A stretch of 64,000 nucleotides of DNA from Linum tenue (lineage: Eukaryota > Streptophyta > Magnoliopsida > Malpighiales > Linaceae): positions 53,950,963 to 54,014,962 of the forward strand of contig CAMGYJ010000008.1 of the NCBI GenBank assembly GCA_946122785.1, given 5' to 3'. The notes under the pieces are model-generated. The model worked only from the letters and a program-made list of their open reading frames with translations, was not told where the DNA came from and did not search any database. How positions within the stretch are numbered: the stretch's first letter is position 1; each line of letters begins with the position of its first letter. Below, piece after piece: positions 63,271 to 64,000 of the stretch. The position numbers and the translations under genes are program-made.

Positions 63271-63579
63271 AAATGGTGCTATTAGTGTAAATTTTTTCGG
63301 CTGGGTGCTATTTTTGTAAATTTTTTTTAAAGGTGCTATTTCTGAAAAAATCCCTAAGAATAGCTGAGAATCCCGTTGCTCATGAGTGGACTAAGCATAT
63401 TGAGTTGGATTGTCACTTAACACGGGATAAGATTGCGTCTGGTTTGATTAAATTACTTCATGTTTCCACTTCTAATCAAGTTGTTGACTTGTTTACAAAA
63501 TCTCTGCCTACTGCTGTGTTTTCAGGTCTTGTTTCCAAGCTGGGCACTCTGGACATATATGCTCCAGCTTGAGGGAGGG

Positions 63580-63751
63580 TGTTAGTATATTGAGTAGTTA
63601 TAAATACAAATTGTAATGTTTGTTTAATTCAGGTACTATATTGTAATTTAGTTTAATAGAACTGATATAAATATTGTAAACAGAATATTGTAAATTAACT
63701 TTTCGATAAAATAAAATAAAACGGTTTTCTCTCTTATAATAAGTCATAACA
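63580..63751 (+). repeat. copia 3' LTR
   Basis: 172 bp, follows the polypurine tract, ends CATAACA and is followed by the duplication CCAAG. Confidence 0.95.
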
Positions 63752-63756
63752 CCAAG

Positions 63757-64000
63757 TCCAAGTAAACATCAGTACATCACAATGGTTCGAGAAAAAAAAT
63801 ATCCCCGAAATTGAGCTTGTCCAAAGTCCAAACTTAGTTAACATCCGAATTACCCGTCAAATTGGCTCCCCTTGGTGTAAGTTTCCACGCTAGCAGGACC
63901 TAACCCCAACAAACAAACGGAAACCAAACCGGCGGGAAAAGAAAGCCTAAGTCCAAGTCGAAAAATAGCAAGATCTCTTATCTGGCCTGTGGGTACTAAT
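63757..64000. other. Window end, nothing recognised
   Basis: No ORF or repeat terminus identified in these 244 bases. Confidence 0.3.

Larger units (their letters stand above)
61462..63354. mobile_element. MULE-like element (1.9 kb) with hairpin-rich ends
   Basis: Imperfect ends GGGGATTTTTCCAATAATAGC and, reverse-complemented, GGGATTTTTTCAGAAATAGC, both followed by further TAGCACC words. The flanks TTAGAATA (61454-61461) and TAAGAATA (63355-63362) match at 7 of 8 and extend to 9 bp with two mismatches. That suggests an aged MULE-type duplication. The insertion splits the copia RNase H exactly at that point. The interior carries AACCGCACC..GGTGCGGTTT hairpins and a short exon-intron-like coding relic. 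No MuDR transposase was found. Confidence 0.7.
60901..63572 (+). pseudogene. copia RNase H, split by a MULE-like element
   Basis: The first part, 60925-61461, has RRLVGRLLYKCNTRPNIAFD, FSDSDWAGCLDSRRSTIGFC, SRSSTEAEYRAMANLTCEI and FSDSQSAIRI. Interrupted by 61462-63354. It resumes at 63363 with AENPVAHEWTKHIELDCHLT and VVDLFTKSL, ending DIYAPA and a stop at 63572. Catalytic residues are visible in both parts. Without the insertion the frame joins after AIRI. Confidence 0.95.
57090..63751 (+). mobile_element. Ale-like Ty1/copia element with both LTRs and TSD
   Basis: LTRs 57090-57253 (164 bp) and 63580-63751, both TGTTAGTATAT..CATAACA. PBS TGGTATCAGAGC at 57254-57265. Polypurine tract GAGGGAGGG at 63571-63579. 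Target duplication CCAAG at 57085-57089 and 63752-63756. Order gag, protease, integrase, RT, RNase H. Short LTRs and this layout fit the Ale/Retrofit lineage. Several stops and frameshifts, and a 1.9-kb MULE-like insertion (61462-63354) in RNase H, make it inactive. The best-preserved retroelement in the window. Confidence 0.95.

Overview
The window looks like nuclear DNA of a eudicot plant. The evidence is a spliced Mediator gene of plant type, Ty1/copia elements primed by initiator Met-tRNA (TGGTATCAGAGC), Athila/Tat-type Ty3 elements, CACTA, hAT, MULE, Helitron and L1-type LINE sequences, and introns with GT..AG borders. I cannot name the species. Nearly everything is transposable-element DNA, mostly decayed and nested. 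One host gene looks intact: MED27 on the + strand at 25815-28140, with seven exons and 439 codons before the stop. A second host sequence is a broken MYB-CC (G2-like) transcription-factor fragment on the - strand at 17991-18590, with a hAT element inside its DNA-binding domain.

Layout. 0-3.5 kb: a Harbinger-type MITE, then a 291-bp TRIM whose primer-binding site was split by a copia element with a perfect 5-bp target duplication. 3.7-8 kb: a Ty3 relic with gag and LTR, then a long LTR of Athila/Tat type carrying an 871-bp tandem duplication. 8.7-17.2 kb: a reverse-strand chromovirus-like Ty3 element, interrupted by a solo LTR and by a 4.05-kb CACTA element (TSD AGT). The CACTA carries a two-exon gene-like segment and is itself interrupted by a hAT element with relic transposase sequence. 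17.2-21.3 kb: LTR, MYB-CC fragment, three non-autonomous hAT/MULE elements. 21.4-25.3 kb: a probable Helitron containing a LINE relic and three MITEs seated in (TA)n tracts. 25.8-28.1 kb: MED27. 28.9-31.7 kb: LINE relics on both strands.

31.85-39.6 kb: a pol-less LTR element (LARD-like) with tandem repeats, a hAT element, a 30-bp palindromic tandem repeat and a long inverted repeat. 39.7-48.7 kb: a reverse-strand non-autonomous Ty3 element with a 1.66-kb 3' LTR and an unusual glutamate-rich ORF, interrupted by an L1 LINE. 49-51.4 kb: a Sirevirus-like copia relic with an extra ORF downstream of pol. 51.4-55.8 kb: a reverse-strand Athila-like element whose gag-protease ORF runs straight into the post-integrase tail, so RT, RNase H and integrase are missing. 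57.1-63.75 kb: a complete but mutated Ale-like copia element (164-bp 5' LTR, TSD CCAAG), split in RNase H by a MULE-like element with a plant-mobile-domain-like relic and dense hairpins.

Most distinctive observations: several unrelated element families here carry reiterated short palindromes. One LTR backbone occurs four times with three different palindrome themes in the same place. The CACTA and MULE cargo and the MITE trio in (TA)n are also worth a second look. I saw no CRISPR array, rRNA or tRNA gene, and no demonstrable new biological system.
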